DNA of 64,000 nt, taken from Streptomyces sp. MP131-18 (GTDB taxonomy: Bacteria > Actinomycetota > Actinomycetes > Streptomycetales > Streptomycetaceae). The translations under genes were made by a program, and so were the position numbers. Positions 54,445-62,312 of this stretch are shown here, piece by piece. How positions within the stretch are numbered: position 1 is the first letter of the stretch; each line of letters begins with the position of its first letter. Where the stretch lies: the NCBI RefSeq assembly GCF_001984575.1, contig NZ_LZNS01000001.1:6568951-6632950 (forward strand), in the 5' to 3' direction. The notes under the pieces were generated by a model that worked only from the letters and a program-made list of their open reading frames with translations, did not search any database and was not told the origin of the DNA.

Positions 54445-55712
54445 CGCAGGCGAACGCGGCGCTGCCGGCGGGGCTCCTGGACACCGAGACAATCCGCAAG
54501 GATTTCCCGCTGCTCGACCGCACCGTCCACGACGGCAAGCAGCTGGTCTACCTGGACAACGCGGCCAGCTCGCAGAAGCCGCGCCAGGTGCTGGACGCCA
54601 TGAACGACTACTACGAGCGCCACCACGCCAACGTGCACCGCGGTGTGCACGTGCTGGCCGAGGAGGCCACCGCGCTGTACGAGGGCGCCAGGGACAAGGT
54701 CGCCGCGTTCATCAACGCGCCGAGCCGCGACGAGGTCGTGTTCACCAAGAACGCCTCGGAGTCGCTCAATCTCGTCGCCAACATGCTGGGCTGGGCCGAC
54801 GAGCCGTACCGGGTGGACGCCGGCACGGACATCGTCATCACGGAGATGGAGCACCACTCCAACATCGTGCCCTGGCAGTTCCTGGCCCAGCGCACGGGCG
54901 CGACGCTGAAGTGGTTCGGTCTCACCGACGACGGCAGGCTCGACCTGTCGAACATCGACGAGGTCATCACGGAGCGGACGAAGGTCGTCTCCTTCGTGCT
55001 GGTCTCCAATGTGCTCGGCACGGTCAACCCGTACGAGGAGATCGTCCGCCGCGCGCAGCAGGTCGGGGCGCTGGTCGTGATCGACGCCTCGCAGGCCGCG
55101 CCGCACATGCCGCTGGACGTGCAGGCCCTCCAGGCCGACTTCGTGGCCTTCACCGGCCACAAGATGTGCGGCCCGACCGGCATCGGCGTGCTCTGGGGCC
55201 GGCAGGAGCTGCTGGAGGACCTGCCGCCGTTCCTCGGGGGCGGCGAGATGATCGAGACGGTCACGATGAGCGCGTCGACGTACGCGCCGGCGCCGCACAA
55301 GTTCGAGGCGGGGACGCCGCCGATCGCGCAGGCCGTCGGCCTCGGCGCGGCCGTGGACTACCTCGCCGGCATCGGGATGGAGCGGATCGCCGCACACGAG
55401 CACGCGATCACGCGGTACGCGCTCGACCGGCTGTCCACGGTGCCCGACCTGCGCATCATCGGCCCGGTGTCGGGGGAGGACCGCGGGGCGACGATTTCGT
55501 TCACGCTGGCGGACATCCACCCCCACGACGTGGGGCAGGTGCTCGACGAGCAGGGCATCGCCGTGCGTGTCGGTCACCACTGCGCCCGCCCGGTCTGCCT
55601 GCGCTACGGAATTCCCGCGACCACGCGGGCGTCGTTCTATCTGTACTCCACGCCGGCGGAGGTCGACGCCCTCGTCGCGGGTCTCGAGTACGTCCGTGGC
55701 TTCTTCGGATGA
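54441..55712 (+). CDS. sufS: Cysteine desulfurase SufS
   Basis: The 423-residue PLP enzyme takes sulfur from cysteine and passes it to SufU. The PLP lysine is Lys241 (FTGHKMCGP) and the catalytic cysteine is Cys381 in the loop RVGHHCARPVC. The N-terminus has YLDNAASSQKP and HHANVHRG. It overlaps sufC by four bases (ATGA). It is a group II desulfurase, as expected with SufU rather than SufE. Confidence 0.97.
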   Translation: MTQANAALPAGLLDTETIRKDFPLLDRTVHDGKQLVYLDNAASSQKPRQVLDAMNDYYERHHANVHRGVHVLAEEATALYEGARDKVAAFINAPSRDEVVFTKNASESLNLVANMLGWADEPYRVDAGTDIVITEMEHHSNIVPWQFLAQRTGATLKWFGLTDDGRLDLSNIDEVITERTKVVSFVLVSNVLGTVNPYEEIVRRAQQVGALVVIDASQAAPHMPLDVQALQADFVAFTGHKMCGPTGIGVLWGRQELLEDLPPFLGGGEMIETVTMSASTYAPAPHKFEAGTPPIAQAVGLGAAVDYLAGIGMERIAAHEHAITRYALDRLSTVPDLRIIGPVSGEDRGATISFTLADIHPHDVGQVLDEQGIAVRVGHHCARPVCLRYGIPATTRASFYLYSTPAEVDALVAGLEYVRGFFG

Positions 55713-55727
55713 GGACGGGTTGACGAC

Positions 55728-56192
55728 GTGCAGCTGCAATCGATGTACCAGGACGTGATTCTGGATCACTACAAGCACCCGCACGGCCGCGGGCTGCGCG
55801 ACGGCGATGCCGAAGTGCACCACGTGAACCCGACGTGCGGGGACGAGATCACGCTGCGGGTCCGGTACGAGGGCGACGTGGTCGCCGACGTCTCCTACGA
55901 CGGACAGGGCTGCTCGATCAGCCAGGCCAGCGCCTCCGTGCTGAACGAGCTGCTGGTGGGGAAGGAGCTGGCGGCGGCGAGGGACATCCAGGAGACGTTC
56001 CTCACGCTGATGCAGTCCCGCGGCCAGGTCGTTCCGGACGACGCGATGGAGGAGGTGCTCGAGGACGCGGTGGCGTTCGCCGGCGTCTCCAAGTACCCGG
56101 CGCGCGTCAAGTGCGCCCTGCTGAGCTGGATGGCATGGAAGGACGCCACCGCCCAGGCCCTGGGCGAGAGCGCCGCGAAGGAGAAGCTGTGA
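55728..56192 (+). CDS. sufU: Zinc-dependent sulfurtransferase SufU
   Basis: This 154-residue IscU-like protein of Gram-positive suf systems accepts persulfide from SufS. The zinc site residues Cys37, Asp39, Cys62 and Cys129 are present (NPTCGDE, GQGCSIS, RVKCALLSW), together with the SufU-type insert between the second and third cysteine. GTG 55728 starts 15 bases after sufS. Its stop overlaps the next GTG. Confidence 0.96.
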   Translation: MQLQSMYQDVILDHYKHPHGRGLRDGDAEVHHVNPTCGDEITLRVRYEGDVVADVSYDGQGCSISQASASVLNELLVGKELAAARDIQETFLTLMQSRGQVVPDDAMEEVLEDAVAFAGVSKYPARVKCALLSWMAWKDATAQALGESAAKEKL

Positions 56193-56524
56193 CTGAGGAG
56201 ACGACGACCACCGCACCGGCGGGCGAGGAAGAGATCCGCGAGGCGATGATGGACGTCGTCGACCCCGAGCTGGGGATCGACGTCGTCAACCTCGGCCTGA
56301 TCTACGGCGTTCACGTGGACGAGGACAATATCGCGACCGTCGACATGACGCTCACCTCGGCCGCCTGCCCGCTGACGGACGTGATCGAGGACCAGGCGAA
56401 GACGGCCACGGAGGGCCTGGTCAACGAGCTGAAGATCAACTGGGTCTGGATGCCGCCGTGGGGTCCGGACAAGATCACCGACGACGGCCGCGAGCAGTTG
56501 CGGGCCCTCGGTTTCAACGTCTGA
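56189..56524 (+). CDS. sufT: Metal-sulfur cluster assembly factor (SufT / MIP18-like)
   Basis: The 111-residue DUF59/MIP18 family protein has DVVDPELGIDVVNLGLIYGV near residue 23 and MTLTSAACPLTDVIEDQ with the conserved cysteine near residue 60. SufT proteins help Fe-S maturation. GTG 56189 overlaps the sufU stop (GTGA). It is the last gene of the operon, followed by a strong hairpin. Confidence 0.93.
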   Translation: MTEETTTTAPAGEEEIREAMMDVVDPELGIDVVNLGLIYGVHVDEDNIATVDMTLTSAACPLTDVIEDQAKTATEGLVNELKINWVWMPPWGPDKITDDGREQLRALGFNV

Positions 56525-56560
56525 GCGACGGCCCGCGCGGCCGCGTTCCCCTGATCGTTC

Positions 56561-56605
56561 ACGTGCCGCGGGCACGGGCCGTACGGGCCCGTGCCCGCGG
56601 CACGT
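56561..56605. terminator. suf operon terminator, 20-bp perfect stem
   Basis: Arms 56561-56580 and 56586-56605 are exact complements around a five-base loop. The hairpin is about 37 bases after the sufT stop and 40 before the convergent gene at 56645, so it can serve both. Confidence 0.85.
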
Positions 56606-56644
56606 CGTGCGCCGCGGGCCGCCGCGGGCCGCCGCGCCCGGTGC

Positions 56645-56881
56645 CTACGCCCGGTCGACGAGCTGGGGGTGGCCCTGGGTTCTGGCGCAGTGTGCGCAGC
56701 AGTAGAAGTGCCCGTCCTGCGTCTCCAGGCCGTGGCCCAGGATGCGGCACTGGCAGTTCTCGCAGACCGGCGCCATGCGCTGGGCCGCGCACTCCAAGCT
56801 GTCGAAGACGTGCACCTCACCCGCGGCGCGCACTTCGAAGGCCATTCGGTAGTCGTTGCCGCAGACCTCGCACTCGGCCAT
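56645..56881 (-). CDS. Small Cys-rich zinc-binding (metallothionein-like) protein
   Basis: The 78-residue protein has the cysteine pattern CEVCGNDY, FDSLECAAQR, CENCQCRILGHG and FYCCAHCAR, nine cysteines in all plus conserved histidines. Streptomyces homologues are often named prokaryotic metallothionein. Two treble-clef-like zinc sites are likely. Function is unknown, but the family includes FCS/MYM-type zinc-binding proteins. Confidence 0.8.
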   Translation of the reverse strand: MAECEVCGNDYRMAFEVRAAGEVHVFDSLECAAQRMAPVCENCQCRILGHGLETQDGHFYCCAHCARTQGHPQLVDRA

Positions 56882-57008
56882 GGCTGTCTCTCCTTCGGCA
56901 GGAACGGCGAATTCGCCGCAAGGATGGCCGGAAGCCGCAGGAAGCCGCCGGAGGCGGCAGCGGACGCGCAGGAGCAGTCACTCCACCGAGGGAGCGGAAA
57001 GGCGATGT

Positions 57009-57020
57009 GTACGATCGTAC
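57009..57020. promoter_or_regulatory. Perfect palindrome, likely TetR operator for the SMR-TetR pair
   Basis: GTACGATCGTAC is a perfect 12-bp palindrome ending two bases before the ATG (57023) of the SMR gene. TACGAT within it (57010-57015) could be a -10 box, placing the transcription start at the ATG. A TetR gene overlaps the SMR gene downstream, so autoregulation through this site is likely. Confidence 0.6.
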
Positions 57021-57022
57021 GC

Positions 57023-57346
57023 ATGGCCTATCTGACGCTGGCCGCCGCGATCGTGGCGGAGATCTTCGGAACGATGATGCTGCGCGCGAGCGACGGCTTC
57101 TCGAAGCTGTGGCCGAGCCTCGGCTCCCTCGGCTGTTACGCCGTCGCCTTCGCGCTGCTGGCGCAGACCCTGAAGTCGATGGAGGTCGGCGTGGCCTACG
57201 CCATCTGGTCCGGCGCCGGCACGGCCGTCGTCGCGGTCATCGGTGCGCTGTTCCTGGGCGAGGGCGCCTCCCCGGCCAAGGTGTGCGGCGTCGGCCTCGT
57301 CATCGGCGGAGTCGTCCTGCTCAACCTCGGCGGGGCGGCCCACTGA
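57023..57346 (+). CDS. Small multidrug resistance (SMR/QacE-type) efflux protein
   Basis: The 107-residue membrane protein has four hydrophobic helices. The conserved proton/drug-coupling Glu13 lies in helix 1 (VAEIFGTMML). VGVAYAIWSGAGTAVV is the helix 3 signature and VGLVIGGVVLLNL forms helix 4. It should export cationic compounds, probably as a dimer. ATG 57023 is the family start; ATG 57005 would add six residues and run through the palindrome. Its stop overlaps the TetR ATG. Confidence 0.9.
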   Translation: MAYLTLAAAIVAEIFGTMMLRASDGFSKLWPSLGSLGCYAVAFALLAQTLKSMEVGVAYAIWSGAGTAVVAVIGALFLGEGASPAKVCGVGLVIGGVVLLNLGGAAH

Positions 57347-57918
57347 TGCCCCGCCGTTATGACCCGGACCGCCGCGAGCGCATCGTGGCCGCAGCCGTGA
57401 CCGTCGTCGGGGAGCGCGGTATCGCCGGGCTCAGCCACCGGGCGGTGGCCGCCGCCGCCGATGTGCCGCTCGGTTCGACCACCTACCACTTCGCGGACCG
57501 CGAGGAGCTGCTGACCGCCGCCCTGCAACGCATCAACGACGCGTGGCTCGACCGGTTCGAGGGCTGGCTGGCCGCCGTGGACCCCGCCGCGCGGCCCGCC
57601 GAGGAGCTGGCCCGTTACGTCGCAGACTGCCTCGGGCCGCAGCGCCCGGCCACCGAGCTGGCGTACGAGCTGTACTTCGCGGGCCTGCGCCTGCCCGCCG
57701 TCCGGCCGCTCGCCGCGGGCTGCCTGGAGCGGATGGCCGACCTGCTGCGCCCCTACGTCGCCGACGACACGACCGCCCGCACGCTGATCGCGGCCGCCGA
57801 CGGGCTGATCATCCAGCTGCTGCTGACCGGGCGGGAGTGCGACGCGGGGCAGGCCGCGGCCATGTTCGCGCGGCTGCTGCCGGGGACCGGTTCGCCCCCG
57901 GACGTTCCCACCGGTTAG
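57346..57918 (+). CDS. TetR family transcriptional regulator
   Basis: The product has 190 residues. The N-terminal helix-turn-helix is at about residues 10-55 (RERIVAAAVTVVGERGIAGLSHRAVAAAADVPLGSTTYHFADREELL). The C-terminal ligand-binding part has the QacR/RutR-like form DGLIIQLLLTGRECD. ATG 57346 overlaps the stop of the SMR gene (TGATG), so both are made together. It is presumed to repress the pair through the palindrome at 57009. Confidence 0.92.
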   Translation: MPRRYDPDRRERIVAAAVTVVGERGIAGLSHRAVAAAADVPLGSTTYHFADREELLTAALQRINDAWLDRFEGWLAAVDPAARPAEELARYVADCLGPQRPATELAYELYFAGLRLPAVRPLAAGCLERMADLLRPYVADDTTARTLIAAADGLIIQLLLTGRECDAGQAAAMFARLLPGTGSPPDVPTG

Positions 57919-57928
57919 CGTCTGATCC

Positions 57929-58915
57929 ATGACCGACACCACCGCCACCGCCACCGGCGCCGTCGCCGCCGGGCTCGCCACGATCACCGCAGAAGGCACC
58001 GTCCTCGACACCTGGTACCCAGCGCCCGTGCTGACCGCCGACGCCGGTGCATGCGGCACCGAACGGCTGGGCGCGGGGCGGGCCGTGGAGCTGCTCGGCG
58101 AGGACGTCACCGGCGCGACCGGCCGGGACGCCGGGCGCGGCGTCGAGGTGGTGGCGGTGCGCACGGTCATCTCCGACCTCGCGGCCAAGCCGGTCGACGC
58201 GCACGACGTCTACCTGCGCCTCCACCTCCTCAGCCACCGGCTGGTGCGCCCGCACGGCCTCAGTCTGGAGGGCATCTTCGGCCTGCTCGCCAATGTGGCC
58301 TGGACCAACGCGGGGCCGGTGCCCGTGGAGCGCGTCGAGCAGGCCAGGCTCGCGGTCCGCGCCGCGGGCGGGCACCTCGCGGTCACCAGTGTCGACAAGT
58401 TTCCCCGCATGACGGACTACGTCACGCCGCCCGGCGTCCGCATCGGCGACGCCGACCGCGTCCGGCTCGGTGCCCACCTGGCCACCGGCACCACGGTCAT
58501 GCACGAAGGCTTCGTCAACTTCAACGCCGGGACGCTCGGCGTCTCGATGGTCGAGGGCCGCATCAGCGCGGGCGTCGTGGTCGGGGACGGCTCCGACGTC
58601 GGCGGCGGCGCCTCCATCATGGGCACGCTCTCCGGCGGCGGCAAGGAGATCATCGCCCTCGGCCAGCGCTGCCTCCTCGGCGCGCAGGCGGGCATCGGTA
58701 TCTCCCTCGGAGACGACTGCGTCGTCGAGGCGGGCCTCTACGTCACGGCCGGCACCCGCGTGAGCCTCCCCGACGGCTCGGTGGTCAAGGCGCGCGAGCT
58801 GTCCGGCGCGCACAACCTTCTCTTCCGCCGCAACTCCACCACGGGCGTCGTCGAGGCCTTGCAGCGCACCGGCACCTGGGGCGGCCTCAACGAGGCGCTG
58901 CACCGGCACAACTGA
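57929..58915 (+). CDS. dapD: Tetrahydrodipicolinate N-succinyltransferase
   Basis: The 328-residue enzyme succinylates tetrahydrodipicolinate in the lysine/diaminopimelate pathway. It is the actinobacterial DapD type, with an N-terminal domain and a left-handed beta-helix of hexapeptide repeats (VRLGAHLATGTTVMHEGFVNFNAGTLG, GDGSDVGGGASIMGTLSGGG, GQRCLLGAQAGIGISLGDDCVVEAGLYV). TAGCGT and seven bases precede the ATG. dapA, an earlier step of the same pathway, is about 2.4 kb away on the other strand. Confidence 0.95.
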   Translation: MTDTTATATGAVAAGLATITAEGTVLDTWYPAPVLTADAGACGTERLGAGRAVELLGEDVTGATGRDAGRGVEVVAVRTVISDLAAKPVDAHDVYLRLHLLSHRLVRPHGLSLEGIFGLLANVAWTNAGPVPVERVEQARLAVRAAGGHLAVTSVDKFPRMTDYVTPPGVRIGDADRVRLGAHLATGTTVMHEGFVNFNAGTLGVSMVEGRISAGVVVGDGSDVGGGASIMGTLSGGGKEIIALGQRCLLGAQAGIGISLGDDCVVEAGLYVTAGTRVSLPDGSVVKARELSGAHNLLFRRNSTTGVVEALQRTGTWGGLNEALHRHN

Positions 58916-58957
58916 CCGGTGCGAGGCGGCGTTCCCCGAGCCGCTAGCCTGGCCGCC

Positions 58958-59713
58958 GTGAGAGATTTCGCGGCGGGCATCCGGTACGTGGTGCGGGGTC
59001 AGGCATGGGTGTTCACCCACCGGCGGTGGCTCGCGTGGGGTCTGATCCCCGCCCTGATCACCCTGGTCGTCTACGCGGCGGCCCTGGTCGTACTCGCCCT
59101 GTACACCGGGGACCTGGCCTCCTGGGCCACCCCGTTCGCCGACGACTGGGGCGACACCTGGCGGACGGTGCTGCGCACCACGTTCGCCTTCCTGCTGTTC
59201 GCCTTCGGCCTGCTGCTCGCCGTCCTCACGTTCACAGCCGTGACGCTGCTGGTGGGGGACCCGTTCTACGAGTCGCTTTCCGAACATGTCGAGCGCGGCG
59301 AGGGCAACGTGCCGACCGGGCCCGAGCGTTCGCTGCCGGTGGAGTTGTGGATCTCCCTGCGCGACAGCGTGCGGGTGCTGCTGCGGGTCCTGGCGTTCAC
59401 CGTGCCGCTGTTCGTGCTGGGTTTCGTCCCGGTCCTCGGGCAGACGGTCGTGCCGGCCTTCGGCTTCTGCGTCTCCGGCTTCTTCCTCGCCGTCGAGCTG
59501 ACGTCGGTGGCCATGGAACGGCGCGGCATCCCGCTGCGGCAGCGGATGCGGCTGCTGCGCGGGCGGCTCGGCGTGGCCGTCGGGTTCGGCCTGCCGCTCA
59601 TCCTGCTCTTCCTCGTGCCGCTGGCCGCCGTCGTGCTGATGCCGGGCGCGGTCGCCGGAGCGACCCTCCTGGTCAGGGACCTGGCCGGGGGCGCCCCGCC
59701 CCCGCGCGATTGA
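58958..59713 (+). CDS. EI24 domain membrane protein
   Basis: The 251-residue membrane protein of the EI24/CysZ-like family has about four to five hydrophobic helices (LIPALITLVVYAAALVVLAL, TFAFLLFAFGLLLAVLTFTAVTLL, RVLAFTVPLFVLGFVPVLGQTVVPAFGF, GLPLILLFLVPLAAVVLM). The motif VGDPFYESLSEHVER is characteristic. GTG 58958 is chosen because TAGCCT lies seven bases before it. An in-frame ATG 13 codons upstream belongs to the promoter region. Transport function is unproven. Confidence 0.85.
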   Translation: MRDFAAGIRYVVRGQAWVFTHRRWLAWGLIPALITLVVYAAALVVLALYTGDLASWATPFADDWGDTWRTVLRTTFAFLLFAFGLLLAVLTFTAVTLLVGDPFYESLSEHVERGEGNVPTGPERSLPVELWISLRDSVRVLLRVLAFTVPLFVLGFVPVLGQTVVPAFGFCVSGFFLAVELTSVAMERRGIPLRQRMRLLRGRLGVAVGFGLPLILLFLVPLAAVVLMPGAVAGATLLVRDLAGGAPPPRD

Positions 59714-59731
59714 CCCGCGCGAAAGACCGGG

Positions 59732-61264
59732 TCAGCCGAGCGCGTCGCGCCACACGGTGGCGTCCACGGTGAGGTAGTCGCTCGGCTCGTCCGCGGCGGA
59801 ACGGCCGGTCACCGTCACCAGGGCCAGGTGACCGGCGCCGGTGCGCACGCAGACCTGCGTGCCGGAAGCGACCGTTCCGGCGTCGATCTGCCGCGTGAAC
59901 CGCGTCTCCGCGGCGCATGTCGCGAACGAGCCCTCCTGGTCCTCGCCGAGCAGCACCAGGCTGTTGCCCTGCCCGGTCCGCAGCTGCGCCGGGTCGCTGT
60001 TGGTGAAGTAACGGAAGTCGATCTCCGCCGCGGTGTCGGCGTCGGACAGCGAGGGCGCGGGCGGGTCGTCGCCGAAGAACAGGTGATGATTGCCCGGCAG
60101 GTCGATGCCGGTGTACTCGGCCGGCTCCGGCTCCCCATCCGGCTGCGCGGGCCCGCCGTCCGGGCTACGCTCCGGCGCCTCGCCGCCCGCGTCCCCCGTC
60201 CGGTCCCCGCCGTCCGCGCCGCCGTCCCACAGGACCGCGGCGGTGACGCCGGTGGCCAGCAGCGCCCCGGCCGCCGCCGCGGCGGCCACGAGCACGCCGC
60301 GCCGCGGACCGCCCCGCCCGCCGAGCCCGTCCGTACCGCGCGTTGCCGTCGGTGGTGCGGGCGGCGTCGCGTGCGCCGTCAGCTCCGCGGCCACGCGCGC
60401 GGGCAGCCACTGGCCGGGCGCGGGCGGCGCGCCGTGCGGCGCGACCCGGCAGGCGGCCATCACGGCGCTCACGGTGGGCCGGGCATCCGGGTCCTTCGTC
60501 AGGCAGTGGGCGATCAGATTCCGCAACGGCTCGGGCAGCCCGGACAGATCGGGGTGCTCGTGCACGATCCGGTAGAGCACCGCGTGCGAGGTGCCCTCGC
60601 CGAACGCGGGCGCGCCGGTGAGCGCGTACGCGGCGAGCTGGCCCAGCGCGAAGACGTCGGTGGCCGGCCCGGTCCGCCCGCCCGCGGCCTGCTCGGGGGC
60701 CATGAACGACGGGGTGCCGACCACCAGTCCACTGCTGGTCAGCGAGGTCGCGTCGATCGCGTGCGCGATGCCGAAGTCGATGACGCGCGGGCCGTCCGCG
60801 GCGAGCAGCACGTTCGACGGCTTGAGGTCGCGGTGCACCAGGCGGGCGTCGTGGATGGCCTGGAGGGCCTCGGCGATCCCCGCGAGCAGCGGCAGCACCG
60901 TGGGCACCGGCAGCGGGCCGTGCCGCCCCACGGCCTCGGCCAGCGACGGCCCCGGGATGTAGGCGGTGGCCAGCCAGGGGCGCGTCCCCTCGGTGTCGCT
61001 GTCGAGGACCGGCGCCGTGTACAGCCCCTGCACCCGCTGCGCGGCCTGTACTTCGCGCCGGAAGCGGCGCCGGAACTCGGGGTCCGCGCCGAACTCCTCG
61101 CGGATCACCTTGACGGCCAGCGCCCGCCCGCCGGGCGTGTGCGACAGGTACACCCGCCCCATGCCGCCCGCCCCGAGCCGTGCGGCGAGCCGGTAACCGC
61201 CCACCGTCCGCGGGTCGTCCGGTTCGAGCGGCTCGAAGACCCCGGTCGGCGAAGTACCGTTCAT
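59732..61264 (-). CDS. Membrane Ser/Thr protein kinase (PknB type)
   Basis: The product has 510 residues. The kinase domain (about 24-275) has the glycine loop GAGGMG (31-36), Lys52, HRDLKPSN (144-151), DFG (163-165) and GTPSFMAPEQ. A Pro/Thr-rich juxtamembrane region follows, then one transmembrane helix (about 323-345) and an extracellular domain of about 165 residues with a DGE/P-rich linker and two cysteines (FATC and TQVC), possibly a disulfide. No PASTA repeats are present, so the signal is not the usual muropeptide sensing. Confidence 0.93.
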   Translation of the reverse strand: MNGTSPTGVFEPLEPDDPRTVGGYRLAARLGAGGMGRVYLSHTPGGRALAVKVIREEFGADPEFRRRFRREVQAAQRVQGLYTAPVLDSDTEGTRPWLATAYIPGPSLAEAVGRHGPLPVPTVLPLLAGIAEALQAIHDARLVHRDLKPSNVLLAADGPRVIDFGIAHAIDATSLTSSGLVVGTPSFMAPEQAAGGRTGPATDVFALGQLAAYALTGAPAFGEGTSHAVLYRIVHEHPDLSGLPEPLRNLIAHCLTKDPDARPTVSAVMAACRVAPHGAPPAPGQWLPARVAAELTAHATPPAPPTATRGTDGLGGRGGPRRGVLVAAAAAAGALLATGVTAAVLWDGGADGGDRTGDAGGEAPERSPDGGPAQPDGEPEPAEYTGIDLPGNHHLFFGDDPPAPSLSDADTAAEIDFRYFTNSDPAQLRTGQGNSLVLLGEDQEGSFATCAAETRFTRQIDAGTVASGTQVCVRTGAGHLALVTVTGRSAADEPSDYLTVDATVWRDALG

Positions 61265-61332
61265 GACTGCGTTCCCCCGAGCCCAGACGTCGCATGTGCC
61301 GCTGCACCGGGGCCGGATCGCCCGCCGCCCCG

Positions 61333-62271
61333 TCAGCCTGGGCCGACACTATAGGAACGCAGCGCGTCCTTGAGCGCGTCGGCGAGCCGCGCGGTCAGCG
61401 GCTCGCCGGCCGGCAGCAGCGGGCCGCGGACCGGGCCGCCGGGCAGCCCGGCGACGCGGAACAGCGCCTTGACCGCGACCGTGCCCGGCACTTCGTGCAT
61501 CAGCGCGTCCACCAGCGGCAGCAGCGCACGGTGCCTGCGGGCCGCGCCCTCGGTGTCGCCCGCGGCGAACGCGTCGAGCACGCCGCGCACCTGCGGCCCT
61601 GCGACGTTGGCCAGCGTGCTGACGCAGCCGGCGGCGCCGAGGGCGAGCAGCGGCAGGTTCAGCTCCTCGCTGCCCGCGTAGTAGGCCAGGTCGGTGGCGC
61701 CCATCACCAGCCCCGCCTTCAGCAGGTCGAACGAGCAGTCCTTGACCGCCACGATCCGCGGGTGCTCCGCGAGGGCCCGCAGGGAATCCGCCGTCAGTGC
61801 CGTTCCCGTGCCCGTCCTGGCCGGGATGTCGTAGAGCATCACCGGGAGTTCGGCGGCGTCCGCCACGTTGCGCAGATGCTGGACGGACGCCTCCTGGGTG
61901 GGGCGCGAATAGTACGGCGTCACGACCAGCAGGCCGTCCGCGCCCGCGGCCTGCGCCGCGCGGGCCAGAGCGGCGGAGTGCCGGGTGTCGGCCGTGCCGA
62001 CCCCGGCCACCACGGTGGCGCGGTCGCCGACGGCCTGCGCGACGGCCCGGACCAGCGCGGTCTTCTCCGCGTCCGTCGTGGTGGGTGACTCGCCCGTGGT
62101 GCCGTTGAGGACCAGGGCGTCACAGCCGCCCCGGTCCACCAGATGCGTGGCCAGCCGCCTGGCGCCGTCGAGGTCGAGCGCGCCGCCGTCCTCGGTGAAC
62201 GGAGTGATCATGGCCGCGGCGCAGCGGCCGAAGGGCCCGGCAGGCGCGGGCGTCGTCGTGGATTCGTGCAT
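61333..62271 (-). CDS. dapA: 4-hydroxy-tetrahydrodipicolinate synthase
   Basis: The 312-residue (beta/alpha)8 aldolase condenses pyruvate and aspartate semialdehyde in the diaminopimelate/lysine pathway. Motifs are GTTGESPTTTDAEK, the tyrosine in YDIPARTGTG and the Schiff-base lysine in VAVKDCSFD. Related enzymes of the same superfamily (for example sugar-acid aldolases) look similar, so a second DapA-like role is possible. It is near dapD. Confidence 0.87.
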   Translation of the reverse strand: MHESTTTPAPAGPFGRCAAAMITPFTEDGGALDLDGARRLATHLVDRGGCDALVLNGTTGESPTTTDAEKTALVRAVAQAVGDRATVVAGVGTADTRHSAALARAAQAAGADGLLVVTPYYSRPTQEASVQHLRNVADAAELPVMLYDIPARTGTGTALTADSLRALAEHPRIVAVKDCSFDLLKAGLVMGATDLAYYAGSEELNLPLLALGAAGCVSTLANVAGPQVRGVLDAFAAGDTEGAARRHRALLPLVDALMHEVPGTVAVKALFRVAGLPGGPVRGPLLPAGEPLTARLADALKDALRSYSVGPG

Positions 62272-62312
62272 GCCACGCAGTCTGGAACCCCGGCGCCCGC
62301 CGGTCCACTCTG

